The position numbers and the translations under genes are program-made. A stretch of DNA of 64,000 nucleotides from assembly GCA_002914805.1 (NCBI GenBank), contig JXTB01000177.1, forward strand, positions 407,719 through 471,718, in the 5' to 3' direction. Of the stretch, positions 48,543-60,062 are shown piece by piece (the first letter of the stretch is position 1; each line of letters begins with the position of its first letter). The notes below the pieces were generated by a model. That model was not told where the DNA came from. It worked only from the letters and a program-made list of their open reading frames with translations, and searched no databases. Origin of the DNA: Parasponia andersonii. Lineage: Eukaryota; Streptophyta; Magnoliopsida; Rosales; Cannabaceae.

Positions 48543-50695
48543 TTATTGTGCAGACGTGCTCGCCCCACCATCTCCAGTCTTGGTAGTTTCATATTCCCTC
48601 CAACAATGGACAAGCTCGACCACGTCTTCATCGAGGATGGAAAAGTCGAAGTCCAGATGCTCGCAGACGATGTTGTATATGATGGTCGACGAGGAAATGT
48701 CACTGGCTTTATCTTCGAGCTACTTAACTTCAGTAGCCTTGAACTCTTCAACAGCCTTGTGAGCCGCATCTGTTGTTACCTCCTTCATGCGATCTGGATG
48801 CTCGGAGATAGTCTTTTAAAGATCTTTAATTTTTTCCTCGAGCTTCTCCTTTTTGAACTTCTCTTTGGCTAGACCTTCGAGTAGCTACTGCCTCTCTAAA
48901 TCGAAGGCTTTTTTCTCCTCCTCGCGAGCCTTCTCTGAGTCTTCGAATGCTTGAGTTATCTCCTCGACTTTTTTGGCCTTCTCCAAACACTCGAGGACTG
49001 AGTCATGCATCAGGACAGTAGCTGCAGCTATTTGAAAATATAACACATTAATACAAGAAAAATGCATTTAAAAAAAAAGTGAAGATACTTACATTTGCCA
49101 ACATCCTCATCACAGAACCAAAGGCAACCTTGGCAGATCGTCGCTTCATCCTCTCCCAGCCCTCTTCGGAAGTGAAGCGATCAATAAAGGCTACGCTCAT
49201 ACCAGCCTTCTCCGGTAATTGATTAAGGAGTGCGAAGAGCTTGTCGTCCTTATCAACCTGGTTTGGTTCCGAAGAAATGGCAGTCTCCTTGGATGGTTCG
49301 GGATGGTGCATAGTTTGAGGCTGTGGAGGAGGCGAGCTTGTCAGGATATCCTCGACGGTGACTTTTCATTTCTTGGAAGTATAAACCTTCTCTTTCCCTT
49401 TTGATGTCAATGGAGGTGTGCTCTCTGGCATCTTGGACTTTGCCATGGACCCGAGAGTGGAAGGTGGTGCTCGCAATCTGCTACCAATAACCATTTCTGT
49501 ACAGATGTTCAGCAAGCGAGGTGATATAATATGTTGATGATGAAAATTTATATATGTATTTATATAATTACCCTCTTCTTGTTGAGAAGCTGGCAGTGAT
49601 GCTGTTTCCGAAGATGATGGTTCCGAAGTTGTGGTGGTGGCAGGTGCTTTTTGTTTCCTAGGTTTGGAAGACGAGACACCCTTTTCCGTCTGCTTCCTCG
49701 GCTTCTTTTTCTTCGAGCTCGAGGGTCTAGTCGAACGGACGGCAGGATCAAGGAACGCGGCTCCCTTTGGAAGCAAACCGCAAGCGACCAAGTTCTTGGA
49801 AGTCCCTAGCTTTTTCTAATCGAATTCCTCAATCGGAAGGTCGTTGATTCTATACACCCTTGTGAGCTGTTCTCTGGAAAGTCCAGGCTGTTCCCTGTTG
49901 TCTGCGATGACATACGAGTGCGATCAGAATAAATATGATTATACAGAAAAGCGATAAATTGAAAAGCTACCTACCAGGATTCTGAAAGAAGCCGTTATTC
50001 GCATAGTCAAAGTGGAAAAATGGATTTTTCCATTTTCCTATGTTGTTGCGAACCCCGTAGATAATTTTAATTGCTTGGTTCGACCACTTGCTCGTATAAA
50101 AGAAGCCGAAATCTGACCGGTTTGATTTCACTTGGTAAAACCAAGTATACTCTTCAGGTGTGGGGGTTTCTCAGCCTAATTTATGGTATAGTATGTACAG
50201 ACCTACCATGTATCTATAAGTGTTTAGAGTTAGTTGAAAAGGAACGACTCCGTAACAGATGACGATGGATTTCATATAAGGATGAAGTAGAAGGTGGACC
50301 CCGCATTTGAGAACTGCTTCAGAGAATGAAGCAATTCCACGAGGTGGTGTATGTTGTCGATTGAACTCCATGGGGAGATGAAGGGGGACGGCGACCTTAT
50401 AGTTGTGCAAGATTTTGCTGAGCCTGTTCATGGTGCAGTTCGTCCTTATGTTAGTACATGACCAGTCTCCCTTTATATATTGGTAACCCGTTACGAATGC
50501 AGGGGCATCTCTAATATGCCACGACCATTGGTCTTGAGGTAGGTCGCCTATGCGAGAACTACTTTGCCTGACCCTGGTTATCTCAACTTCGGGTTCTCGC
50601 TCAGGATAATCTTCGAGGTTTATGGAGCTAACACTGGTATTGGAAGATTCTCCTAAGAATGTATTCCTTTCCCTAAAATCTTCACTACTAGATAT
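48543..50695 (-). pseudogene. E2 extra antisense gene: Transposase_28-like domain plus C-terminal coiled coil
   Basis: Exons by comparison with E1: 50695-49975, 49901-49572, 49496-49093, 49027-48543, with donor and acceptor motifs on the minus strand (for example AAT/GTAAGTATC after 49093). The position matching the E1 ATG reads ATA, right after TTCTTTTCAG, so either the start was lost or the true start is in an upstream exon. The first exon has a Glu-rich acidic start, LHLPMEFNRQHTPPRGIASF, RYMVGLYILYHKLG and KWKNPFFHFDYANNGFFQN. The linker has RPSSSKKKKPRKQ. Exon 3 has LFALLNQLPEKAGMSVAFID and RFTSEEGWERMKRRSAK. The last exon is a coiled coil (LEKAKKVEEITQAFEDSEKA). Stops: TGA near 50170, TGA near 49368 (also in E1), TAG at about 48881. 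Product and role unknown. Confidence 0.72.
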
Positions 50696-51663
50696 CTGAA
50701 AAGAAATATAGATGGATTTAGTTCTATGCGAGCATCAGGGATCTTAGTTTTAGTCGAGCAATTTTGGGGTCTCATCCTAGGATTGCATCAACAAGCTACT
50801 CATCGAATTTTTTCTAATCGATCTACGGATTCATAAAAATTGTTCGAGCAGTTCGTTAAAAAAGAAAATAAAAACTCTTTCACGAGTTCATCTCTGTCAG
50901 TCATCTAAAAGAAGAATCTATAAACCAACGAAGGGGATCTAAAAATTTCCATTTTACAGTCCATTTGAATACGTGATGGGTTTATGTTCAGAATATTTAG
51001 CCTCTATGGTATTTAGGTTCTACGGTTTGTTCCTATTTTCTATTCTAGGATCTGTACATAAGAGTTCTGGAAAAATCAGAGAACAAGAGAGAGAGGATAT
51101 ATACTAACCTTTCTTCGAGTGATGATAACTTCGTCAAAGAATATGACAAAGTTGTGCGAGCTGAGAAACAGAACGATGCCGGAAGGATTGCTCTGAATAC
51201 TTTGGGTTTCGAGAGAAATAGCAGACGATAGGTTTTTTGAGGAGGTAGATTAGTTTTCGATATATATACCTTGAGTGTCATCAAATCACAACCGTAGATC
51301 AAGGTATTTAATTATCATATCCAAAGGCCGAAGTTCACACGAGATTTGGTTTTTCTGAAATTAAATCGGTATCTTTTCAAAATTTGAAACGATTCGATTT
51401 AAGATGACAGCTGGCATCATCGCTATCATTATGTCTATTTAACAAGAAAAAAGAAGAAAAAAATCTCCTCGAGTTTTGCTATTCTTCTTAAAAAAGGTGA
51501 CACGTGGTTTCATCTGCCAGAAAAAGGTGTGCCTGATCTTGAAAAGGTGAGATTTGAGATCTGGTGACTCTTCAACTCTCCAAAGGTCTCTAGGTCATGA
51601 CGTCGCATTTTTTAAGCTCGCACTTATAGTAGAAGGAAGCTCCATTTTGTCCTAAAAAACTAA

Positions 51664-51683
51664 TGGAGCTGTGGGGCAATTGT
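51664..51683 (+). other. E2 polypurine tract region
   Basis: TGGAGCTGTGGGGCAATTGT immediately precedes the 3' LTR. E1 has the related complement at 25916-25934. 50700-51660 upstream of it holds the 5' part of the antisense gene region (matching 25950-26870 of E1) and no other recognisable gene. Confidence 0.65.
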
Positions 51684-52377
51684 TGTGCGGTCTAAAATCC
51701 TATATGTTGGTCAATATCATAAAGGGAAAAGTTGACCAAGTGAGTGTCAGGCCGCATGAGAAAGATTAAGTGCGACCTCTTCTGAAAGAGTTACGTGCGA
51801 CTTCCACCACATAAGTTAGTGCGATCTCTTCCGAAAGAGTTACGTGTTACCTCCACCGTATAAGTTTAGTGCGACCTCCTCCGAACGAGTTAAGTGTGAC
51901 CAGAATGAAAAGGAAACTAGACTAAGCTTCGTCAAACGGGTAACTTACAAAGAAAGAGAAACAAAAGTTTCTCTTTAAAGATCGACCAGTCATCTCATTT
52001 AAGTGATTACCCAGTTATATTGTTACTCAAATTGTATTGCCTGATTATACAGTTACCCATTCTCATAATTGGGAAACATTGAGCTATCCTCACCTATATA
52101 AAGGGAGTTCAATGTTTCAATTGGGGATTTTTTGGGGAATTTTTAGGAGAATCTTTTAGATTGTTGCTTCTTCTTTCCGAACAACAGATTGTAATTTTAA
52201 GTTCTTATAATTCTCTAGAAAATAGTAAAAAACAGGGGATGTAGGCTCATCTTTTTTGGGGCTGAGCCACTATAAAATTCTTGTCTCTTTGTTTGTTTTA
52301 GTTAATTAACCCTTTTCACACACAAGCCACATCTTGCAATTTTCCTAAATTTATTGTTGACAAAACCTTCGTCAACA
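51684..52377 (+). repeat. E2 3' LTR
   Basis: TGTGCGGTCTAAAATCC...GTCAACA, 694 bp, with the U3 array at 51770-51900 and the TATA box at 52095. Confidence 0.92.
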
Positions 52378-53130
52378 TATGGTATTTTTTTTTTCATGGT
52401 TAACTCTTTTCTTATTTAAAGACCTAAAAGAAGAATTATTGCATAACTTTAACAGATTGAAGAAAGAAGTAGGTCCTATTTAAGATAACTTTACTTCTAC
52501 TTTTATGGAGCAGAAGAACAAAAGTCAAAGAACAAAAGTCAAAGTAATTTTTGGTATACTACTTAGATAATATATTTAAAACTTTTAATTTTAGGACCAT
52601 AATAGTAATTTTTTTTCATTTACTTAAACTAGGTTAATTTGAGAATATATATGTTCACTAAAATCTAACAAATAACAATTCCATATTTTCTTTGGAGCTT
52701 TTCCTAAAGAAACCATAGTAGAGACTAAAAACTCTGATATTTCACTGAAACAAACATTCTGTTTTTAGGCTTAGGCAACCAAAGGCCACCAACTAACAAC
52801 AATGCCAAATAGGCCTCTAGTAATTTGTACAAAAAATTTAATAAAATTATATTTGTACAAGACAAAAAAATTGCTGCTAGAAATATTGAAGAAGGGGTCG
52901 ATCAGTGCAGGAAATTGCGACCATGATCACCTAGCTTTTGACCACTTATTAGGCCATGTTTATTAATAAAATTCATAAGTTTATATATCAATTAGTTGCC
53001 CAACATATAATTGTAGATTATAGTACTCTTCCCTACATATAATCATAGATCATAGGACTCTTTACTTATTGTATCTTATTATTTTCTATTTCTTTTCCCC
53101 CTATTGTTTTTACTGACTAGTAATATGACC
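52378..53130. other. noncoding spacer between E2 and the copia element
   Basis: AT-rich, with a CAAAAGTCAAAGAA duplication near 52514-52540. No gene or element end recognised. Confidence 0.5.
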
Positions 53131-53594
53131 TATTGGAAAGTAAAACAAACTTTATTATTCACTCAAATACTTTTACAAGAGAAAATTTTCAACTTCACTC
53201 TTCAAGCTCACTCAGTCACTCACTAGAAGTTATGCTTCTTTTTCTCTTCTCTTCACTCTTAGAAGCTTTACTTCTTACTTGATGCTTAGAACTCAAATGG
53301 GGAGGGGTATTTATACTACATGAGAAACAATGAGAACCACACAAATAAACAATTACAAAAATCCTTAAACCACACATATTTTCTTCTACACACTTCTTAT
53401 AATAATCAAATAATTCACATGTAAAAAGCTAATATCTAGCTAACATTAGCAGATTCTAGGCGGAAGGCTTCTTTAATTTGGGTTTGGACTTTTTTCTTTT
53501 ATGAGTTTTACACTTGGGCTAACTCCAACTTATTGGGCCTCATGTTGATGGGCTTAAATATTTCTTATGGGCTTAAACAAGTTTATTTTCAACA
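53131..53594 (-). repeat. copia 3' LTR
   Basis: Plus-strand ends TATTGGAAAG (the expected TG has become TA) and TTTTCAACA. About 93 percent like 61210-61670 by eye. The adjoining CCCTCCCTTAAATTT (53595-53609) is the complement of the polypurine tract. Confidence 0.9.
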
Positions 53595-53601
53595 CCCTCC
53601 C

Positions 53602-54789
53602 TTAAATTTTTTTTATAATACCAAGTAAATGTTTTAATATTGTAAAGTCTTCAAACTTGAGTGGCTTAGTGAAAATATCAGCAATCTGATCATGTGATCT
53701 CACATACTCCAATTGTACTTTTTTGTTTGCAACAGCTTCTCTTATGTAATGATAGCGAGTATCGATATGCTTACTTCGGTCATGAAACACTGGATTTTTA
53801 GCCAAAGCTATTGCTGANNNNNNNNNNNNNNNNNNNNNNNNNNNNNNNNNNNNNNNNNNNNNNNNNNNNNNNNNNTTGACCTCTATGTCGAGGTAATATG
53901 CCATAAGTCCAATGTTTGTCATTTCAAACTCATGTGTCATTACTCTCTTGAATTCGTCAAACATCCTTGGATTACTTCTAGTGAATATGAGATCATCCAC
54001 ATACAAGCATACGACCAAAATATCTCCATCTTTAGTCTTAACATAAAGAGTATGTTCATAAGGGCACTTAATGTATCCATTCTCTAGGAAATATTTGTCA
54101 ATTCGGCTATTCCATGCTCTTGGTGCTTGCTTTAGACTGTAAAAAGCCTCCTTCAGTTTCAAAATCTTATCTTTATACCTTTTAATCTCATAACCCAATG
54201 GTTGTTGGATATAAACCTCTTCTTCAAGAACTCCATTTAGAAATGCGGACTTTACATCCATCTGATGAATATTCCATTTGTTTTGAGTAGCAAGAGAAAT
54301 AATTAGTCTTATAGTTTCCAATCATGCAACAGGAGTGAATACCTCGTCGTAGTCAATGCCGGCTCTTTGAATATAGCCTTTCACGACTAGCCTTGCTTTG
54401 TCTCTTTCTACCTTTCCATTGGCATTTTTCTTCACCTTGTACACCCACTTTACACCAATAGCTTTATGACCTTTAGGAAGAGTGGATAGTTCCCAAGTGT
54501 CATTCTTCTCTATGGCTTTGACTTCTTCATCCATCGCATTCCTCCATTTTTCATCTTGTATAGTCTTTTGGAAGTTCACCGATTCACAATCAGCAAATAG
54601 GCAAAATAGAGTGAGGTTTTCAAGTCTATCAGTCATCTCATATAGATCTTTAAGACTTTTTGTATGTTCTTCATGCCTCTCAGTTAAGAAAGATGGAGGT
54701 GAGTCTTCATGAGTGGATGATGTCGGTGAGGAAGGTGGAGTAATAGCCTCTTGATAGACTTCTCTTTCTTGCTCTACTGGTGTTTCCAT
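53602..54789 (-). pseudogene. copia reverse transcriptase and RNase H end (broken, gapped)
   Basis: From 54700 in sense: [20 protein letters not shown] and [20 protein letters not shown], the usual start of copia RT; then a TGA near 54319, IHQMDVKSAFLNGVLEEEVY, LKQAPRAWNSRIDKYF and LVVCLYVDDLIFT with the catalytic YVDD. After YYLDIEV comes the 58-N gap. Then ALAKNPVFHDRSKHIDTRYH and SHDQIADIFTKPLKFEDF, the RNase H end. About 150-200 residues normally found between these two parts are missing. Confidence 0.88.
53818..53875. other. assembly gap (58 N)
   Basis: Run of N within the copia RT/RNase H. The true missing length is likely several hundred bases, judging from the absent domain. Confidence 0.95.
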
Positions 54790-54816
54790 ATCTTCAAATT
54801 GTGGAAAGAAATCGTA

Positions 54817-57345
54817 TTAATTTGTTTGAGAGCCAAAGTCCCATTCACCGTCTTCATCAAATATTACATCTCGACTGATGATTACTTTTCCATTGTTAGG
54901 ATTGTATAACTTATATCCTTTAGAGTTGGTGTCGTAGTCGATGAAAATGAACTTCTTGCTTTTATCATCAAGCTTGGTTCTATGTTCGTCTGGCACATGC
55001 ACATGGGCTATGCTTCTAAAGACTCTCAAGTGGGAGATCCTAGGCTTCCTTACGCTCGATGCTTCTTGTGGTGTCTTTCCCCACACACTTCTTGTTGGAG
55101 ATCGATTGGACAAGTAAACTACGCATGCAACAGCTTATGCCCATAACTCTTTGGGTAATCTCTTATTTTTTAGCATGCTTCGAGCTATGTTGACGATGGT
55201 CCGGTTCTTCCTGTCTGCCACGCCATTTTGTTGAGGGGATCTTGGAATGGTTAAAGGTCATCGAATTCCATTTGCTTCGCAGAGTTCTTGGAATTCTTTT
55301 GAAGTGAATTGTCCTCCTCTATCAGATCTCATTGCTTTGATTTGAAGATCACTTTCCTTCTCTATAGTAGCCTTGAACTTCTTGAATGCTTCAACGACTT
55401 CTGATTTTTGCTTCAAGAAATAAACCCAAGTATTTCTTGAGAAATCATCAATAAAGAGCAAAAAGTAGTTGCTCTTACCGAAAGAATTTGGTTTGATAGG
55501 ACCGCACACATCTATATGCATGAGCTCTAGTGGCTTTTGGGCTCTTGAATTCGACTCTTTTGGAAAGTTTTTCCTGAATTGCTTCCCGAGTAAGCATCCT
55601 TCACAAAGTTGATCAGAATGATTGATGCATGGCAAGCCTCTCACCATTTCTTTCTTGGACAGTAGCTCTAGTCCTCCAAAGTTGAGATGTCCGAATCTCA
55701 AATGCCATAGCCATGATGAATCCTTGTAACATGCTTTCAGACATTTTGCCATATTATTTTAAATGTTCAATAAGAACATTCTATTTCTTGACATAGGCAC
55801 CTTGGCAATCAAGTTCATATTGTTATCTCTTATAGAAAGACTATAATCTTTCAAGTGAATATCATAGCCTTTCTCTAAGAGTTGTCCCAAACTCAAGATG
55901 TTTGTTTTCATTGTGGGTACAAAATAAACATTTGAAATAAATTGATGCCCCCCATTTTTTAAGTGGATAAGAATTTTACCTTTTCCTTTTANACTACGCA
56001 TGCAACAGCTTATGCCCATAACTCTTTGGGTAATCTCTTATTTTTTAGCATGCTTCGAGCTATGTTGACGATGGTCCGGTTCTTCCTGTCTGCCACGCCA
56101 TTTTGTTGAGGGGATCTTGGAATGGTTAAAGGTCATCGAATTCCATTTGCTTCGCAGAGTTCTTGGAATTCTTTTGAAGTGAATTGTCCTCCTCTATCAG
56201 ATCTCATTGCTTTGATTTGAAGATCACTTTCCTTCTCTATAGTAGCCTTGAACTTCTTGAATGCTTCAACGACTTCTGATTTTTGCTTCAAGAAATAAAC
56301 CCAAGTATTTCTTGAGAAATCATCAATAAAGAGCAAAAAGTAGTTGCTCTTACCGAAAGAATTTGGTTTGATAGGACCGCACACATCTATATGCATGAGC
56401 TCTAGTGGCTTTTGGGCTCTTGAATTCGACTCTTTTGGAAAGTTTTTCCTGAATTGCTTCCCGAGTAAGCATCCTTCACAAAGTTGATCAGAATGATTGA
56501 TGCATGGCAAGCCTCTCACCATTTCTTTCTTGGACAGTAGCTCTAGTCCTCCAAAGTTGAGATGTCCGAATCTCAAATGCCATAGCCATGATGAATCCTT
56601 GTAACATGCTTTCAGACATTTTGCCATATTATTTTGAATGTTCAATAAGAACATTCTATTTCTTGACATAGGCACCTTGGCAATCAAGTTCATATTGTTA
56701 TCTCTTATAGAAAGACTATAATCTTTCAAGTGAATATCATAGCCTTTCTCTAAGAGTTGTCCCAAACTCAAGATGTTTGTTTTCATTGTGGGTACAAAAT
56801 AAACATTTGAAATAAATTGATGCCCCCCATTTTTTAAGTGGATAAGAATTTTACCTTTTCCTTTTAACGCTACTTTTGAATCATCACCGAAAGAAACACT
56901 CCCATTGATTGATTCATCAATCTCTATAAACATTGATCGACGCCCATACATATGATTGCTAGCACCAGTGTCAAGATACCATGTGTTGTCTTGTCCTCTA
57001 TTGTTGTCTTTATATGCTAGTAGCACGGTGCCATTTTCTTCCCTTTTTTCTTCAACGTAATTGACTTTCTCTTCAATTCTGCTATTGGGTACTCTACACT
57101 CTCTAGCATAATGTCCAAACTTGTGACAATTGAAACATTCAACTTGAGACTTCTCAGGCCTTGAGTTAATTCGACCTCTACCATGACCTCTTATAGAGCT
57201 TTCTCCTCTTTCAAAATTGTTGATATGATAATTTTGGTTGTTGGAATTCCAACCTCATCCATGACCTCGACTTGTACCACGTCCTTGTCCTCTACCACGA
57301 CCACGTTAACTTCTTTCGCTACATTGGCTATCTTCTTTCTCTATA
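54817..57345 (-). pseudogene. copia zinc knuckle, protease and integrase (broken; part duplicated)
   Basis: In sense from 57300: an Arg/Gly-rich stretch, zinc knuckle CFNCHKFGHYAREC (CX2CX4HX4C) near 57135, protease NTWYLDTGASNHMYGRR with an intact DTGA, GAG-pre-integrase with WLWHLRFGHLNFGG and CEGCLLGKQ, and integrase with LMHIDVCGPI and AMRSDRGGQFTSKEF. A TGA at about 55257 and 56132 follows GIR where related elements have a second Arg (CGA). After it, the plus-strand complement encodes QQNGVADRKNRT, with Asp where the catalytic Glu is expected. Residues 56866-55993 are repeated at 55991-55118. Confidence 0.88.
55118..56866. repeat. 874-bp direct duplication joined by one N
   Basis: 55118-55991 and 55993-56866 are nearly identical; the one difference noticed is A versus G near 55751/56626. 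The N at 55992 is the junction. It is either an assembly error or a real tandem duplication inside the copia integrase. Confidence 0.9.
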
Positions 57346-57347
57346 AG

Positions 57348-60057
57348 TGTGGTGCCCAAGATTCTCACATGCATATTAAGCCAATAATAAATATGTTCTA
57401 ATTATATATTAGGCATCTAGAAGTCATTAATACTAGTTTTGTAGCAACATACTCATTCATTATGTTATGTGCATTTACATACATATTATTACACTAATGA
57501 CTGTCGAAGTGTCCCAATGCAGTGTAAAGGTTCAATACCCTCAGAGAGAGAGAGCTCGGTGTGCTAAAAGAACAAAGAATATAATTATGAAAGTAATACT
57601 AAGTTTACATTGTTAATTGGAGTGTAATTGACTTATTTGTATGCTTAATGATTGGTTATGGGGCTAGGTTCCACCAAATTAGAATAAGATTGGCCATATA
57701 GGATCATAAGTCAAAGTATGACTAGATTTCACTTTCTAAGCTAGGTTTCACCATTTTGGTCTACACTTGGATGTATAGGATTGACCAGCAACGTGGTGAG
57801 TATGCTAAGGATGTTTTAGAGCTTGACACATGGAAGGTCATGAGAAAAATACCTAAAATACCCCTTAGAATTTAAGTTATGTTATTCTTAGCCTTTAAGT
57901 ATTGATTTTTTGACCAAATCTGGTCATTTGCTTTCCCTTTCTCTCCAGCCATGACCTGAGCCTCTCCAATACCTTTTTACACTTCTTTCAACTTCCCTTA
58001 ACCATCTCCAAGAGTTTCCAAGTGGTAGAACTCAAGTTGGAGCTCTAGAAAGCAAGATAGATCAAAACTAGTCAAGGTAGTTCTACTAATTCTTCTTTCT
58101 AGGTCTTTCCCTATAATTTCAATTCTCTACTTATTTCCACTTAAATATTTATTTCTCCAGGTCCTGTTAAGTTCAAAAATCTATTTCTAAGCCTTGGAAA
58201 TCAGTTTGGTAGAGATAGAAGGCAAGAAGTCTAGCAAAGACCTAAACTAGTCAAGGTAAGGTTTAAGTAGGATTTTGAATTCGTAATGAATTTCCTTTAT
58301 TTCAGCTCTTAAACCTAAGTTATTATTTAATGAATGATGGTCTTAGGAACCCTTATATATTGCTTGAATCATAAAATTTAAGTGGAGGATTAGAGTTAGA
58401 TCTAAAGCCCCAAAGTTTGCTATTTATGGAATTAAGTTTTTTTTTTTTCATGTGTAGTAGATTAAGTTCTATTTTTGTAATCTGATTTCTTAAACTTGGA
58501 CTGTATATTTTATTGATTCTATTATTTCTTACACTCATTTAGTGGCTGGTTGTGATGACACACAAGTGTAAAAATGATTTTAAATTTTGTTTAAACTGAA
58601 AAAAGAGTTCAAGTGTGCTTATGCCATTCCAAGTGATCCTCTTTGATGTGTATATGTGGTAATTGAATTGTTAATTGTTATTTCAGGTTTAAAACCATGA
58701 TTTTAATCATATGGAAATGTCCTAAAAGTAGGAGAGGTGCTGTCAAAATATTTTTAAAATGAAATAGCACCATTTAGAAGCAATTGGACTAGTTTTCACA
58801 AAAATTATGAGCCATTTTGGATCATTTTGTGCTAATGAACTAGCATTCGTATTTTACCACTTTTGAACAGTTTTTCAATGCTAGTTATTAGCATATAAGT
58901 GATTTACACACTCCAGAGTCATTGTAAGATTAAGTTTCCTAAATTGGTAAAAGTTCTGATTTCGGTCTTGTTCAATTATCTTGATACATTCTTTTGTAAA
59001 ATGTGTACCTTGAACAATAGTAATTTATGACAGGTAATTAGCACACCAATCTCTAGAGGATATTGACCTTTTCCACTATCAATTTCTATTCAAAACACGA
59101 GGTAAGTAAAGACTTATAACTACATCACAAGAACTATATGGAAGATGTATTTATGTGAAACTTACTTATTCCTGAAAGTTATGAAATGGCATGTGCATGG
59201 CATGTTTTGCATGCAAATGGAGACTTTTATTATAAGAGTATTTGAAAGTGAGTACCATTGTACCAATTTTATAAGATAAGTTTTAATGGCAATTGTTAGT
59301 CTGTCAGAGTAGAATAGGTAAGTCTGTTGAGGCAGCCTCTCCTGTTAAAACGGGATTTGCGGATCTTATGATGTGTCTGGTTGAAGCGGTACAAGATTAG
59401 CGCGGTGTGGGATGCCCCTTTGATGAGGGAAGGAGTTTTCAAAAACCTCACACAACGGTCGCACCTTATTTTTACTCTTGGCCAGAGTTTCCGCCCAATG
59501 TTATCACGGCCTATCGACTTACGGGACAAGCAATGTGATAAGGGGCCCAACTAAGAATAATTTTTAAGGAAAATGCATGGACTCACATGTTTAAGAAAGA
59601 AAAGGGTACAATGGGAACTTTATGAGATTTTAAAGCATTCATAAGCATGCATAGTTTTTACTTACTGAGATTTAGCTCATTTTAGTCTTGTGATGCAAAT
59701 GAAGAGGCATATTTTGGTATTGACTAGCTGGTTGCCTGGCTTGCCTTTTGTCGCCATGATCATACAGATGTAGACGAGCTTGACCTGTGGGCGACATTTT
59801 TTGTTTTGAGATATTTTGGTGTAATGTAAATATTACTGCTGATGGCAAAATCGACTGGTGAAAACCTCTTTTGATTATACATTTTGTAAAGACACTTTTA
59901 ACAAGAAATGCCATGCAGTTGCTTTTGTCCTAAAGTTCTAGAAAGTTCAAAAAAAAATTGCCCACCTTTTTATCAAAACAAAAGATAATTTTAAGAAAGA
60001 ATAATGCTTCATAGTTTGACTGTATATGACAATATGAATAAACCAGGGGGTGTTACA
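57348..60057 (-). mobile_element. nested solo LTR, 2.7 kb
   Basis: Plus-strand ends TGTGGTGCCC and GGGGGTGTTACA (in sense TGTAACACCCCC...GGGCACCACA). Perfect TSD ATAAG at 57343-57347 and 60058-60062. It sits within the copia gag, which continues on both sides, so it inserted after the copia element. No gag, pol or primer site inside, hence solo LTR. The ORFs at 59296-59550 and 59672-59914 (minus) are unrelated to known proteins as far as I can tell. Confidence 0.85.
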
Positions 60058-60062
60058 ATAAG

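Larger units (their letters stand above)
41165..52377 (+). mobile_element. E2: full-length Ty3/gypsy (Tat-type) retrotransposon
   Basis: LTRs lie at 41165-41853 and 51684-52377, about 97 percent alike over the first 260 bp compared by eye. Internal order: primer site, gag, protease, RT, two RNase H-like stretches, integrase, a minisatellite, an antisense extra gene, polypurine tract. It is the same family as E1 and points away from it. Flanks AGTGT (left) and TATGG (right) do not match, so no TSD. All gag-pol frames are interrupted. Given the close LTRs, it probably moved using proteins of another copy or decayed fast after insertion. Confidence 0.92.
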
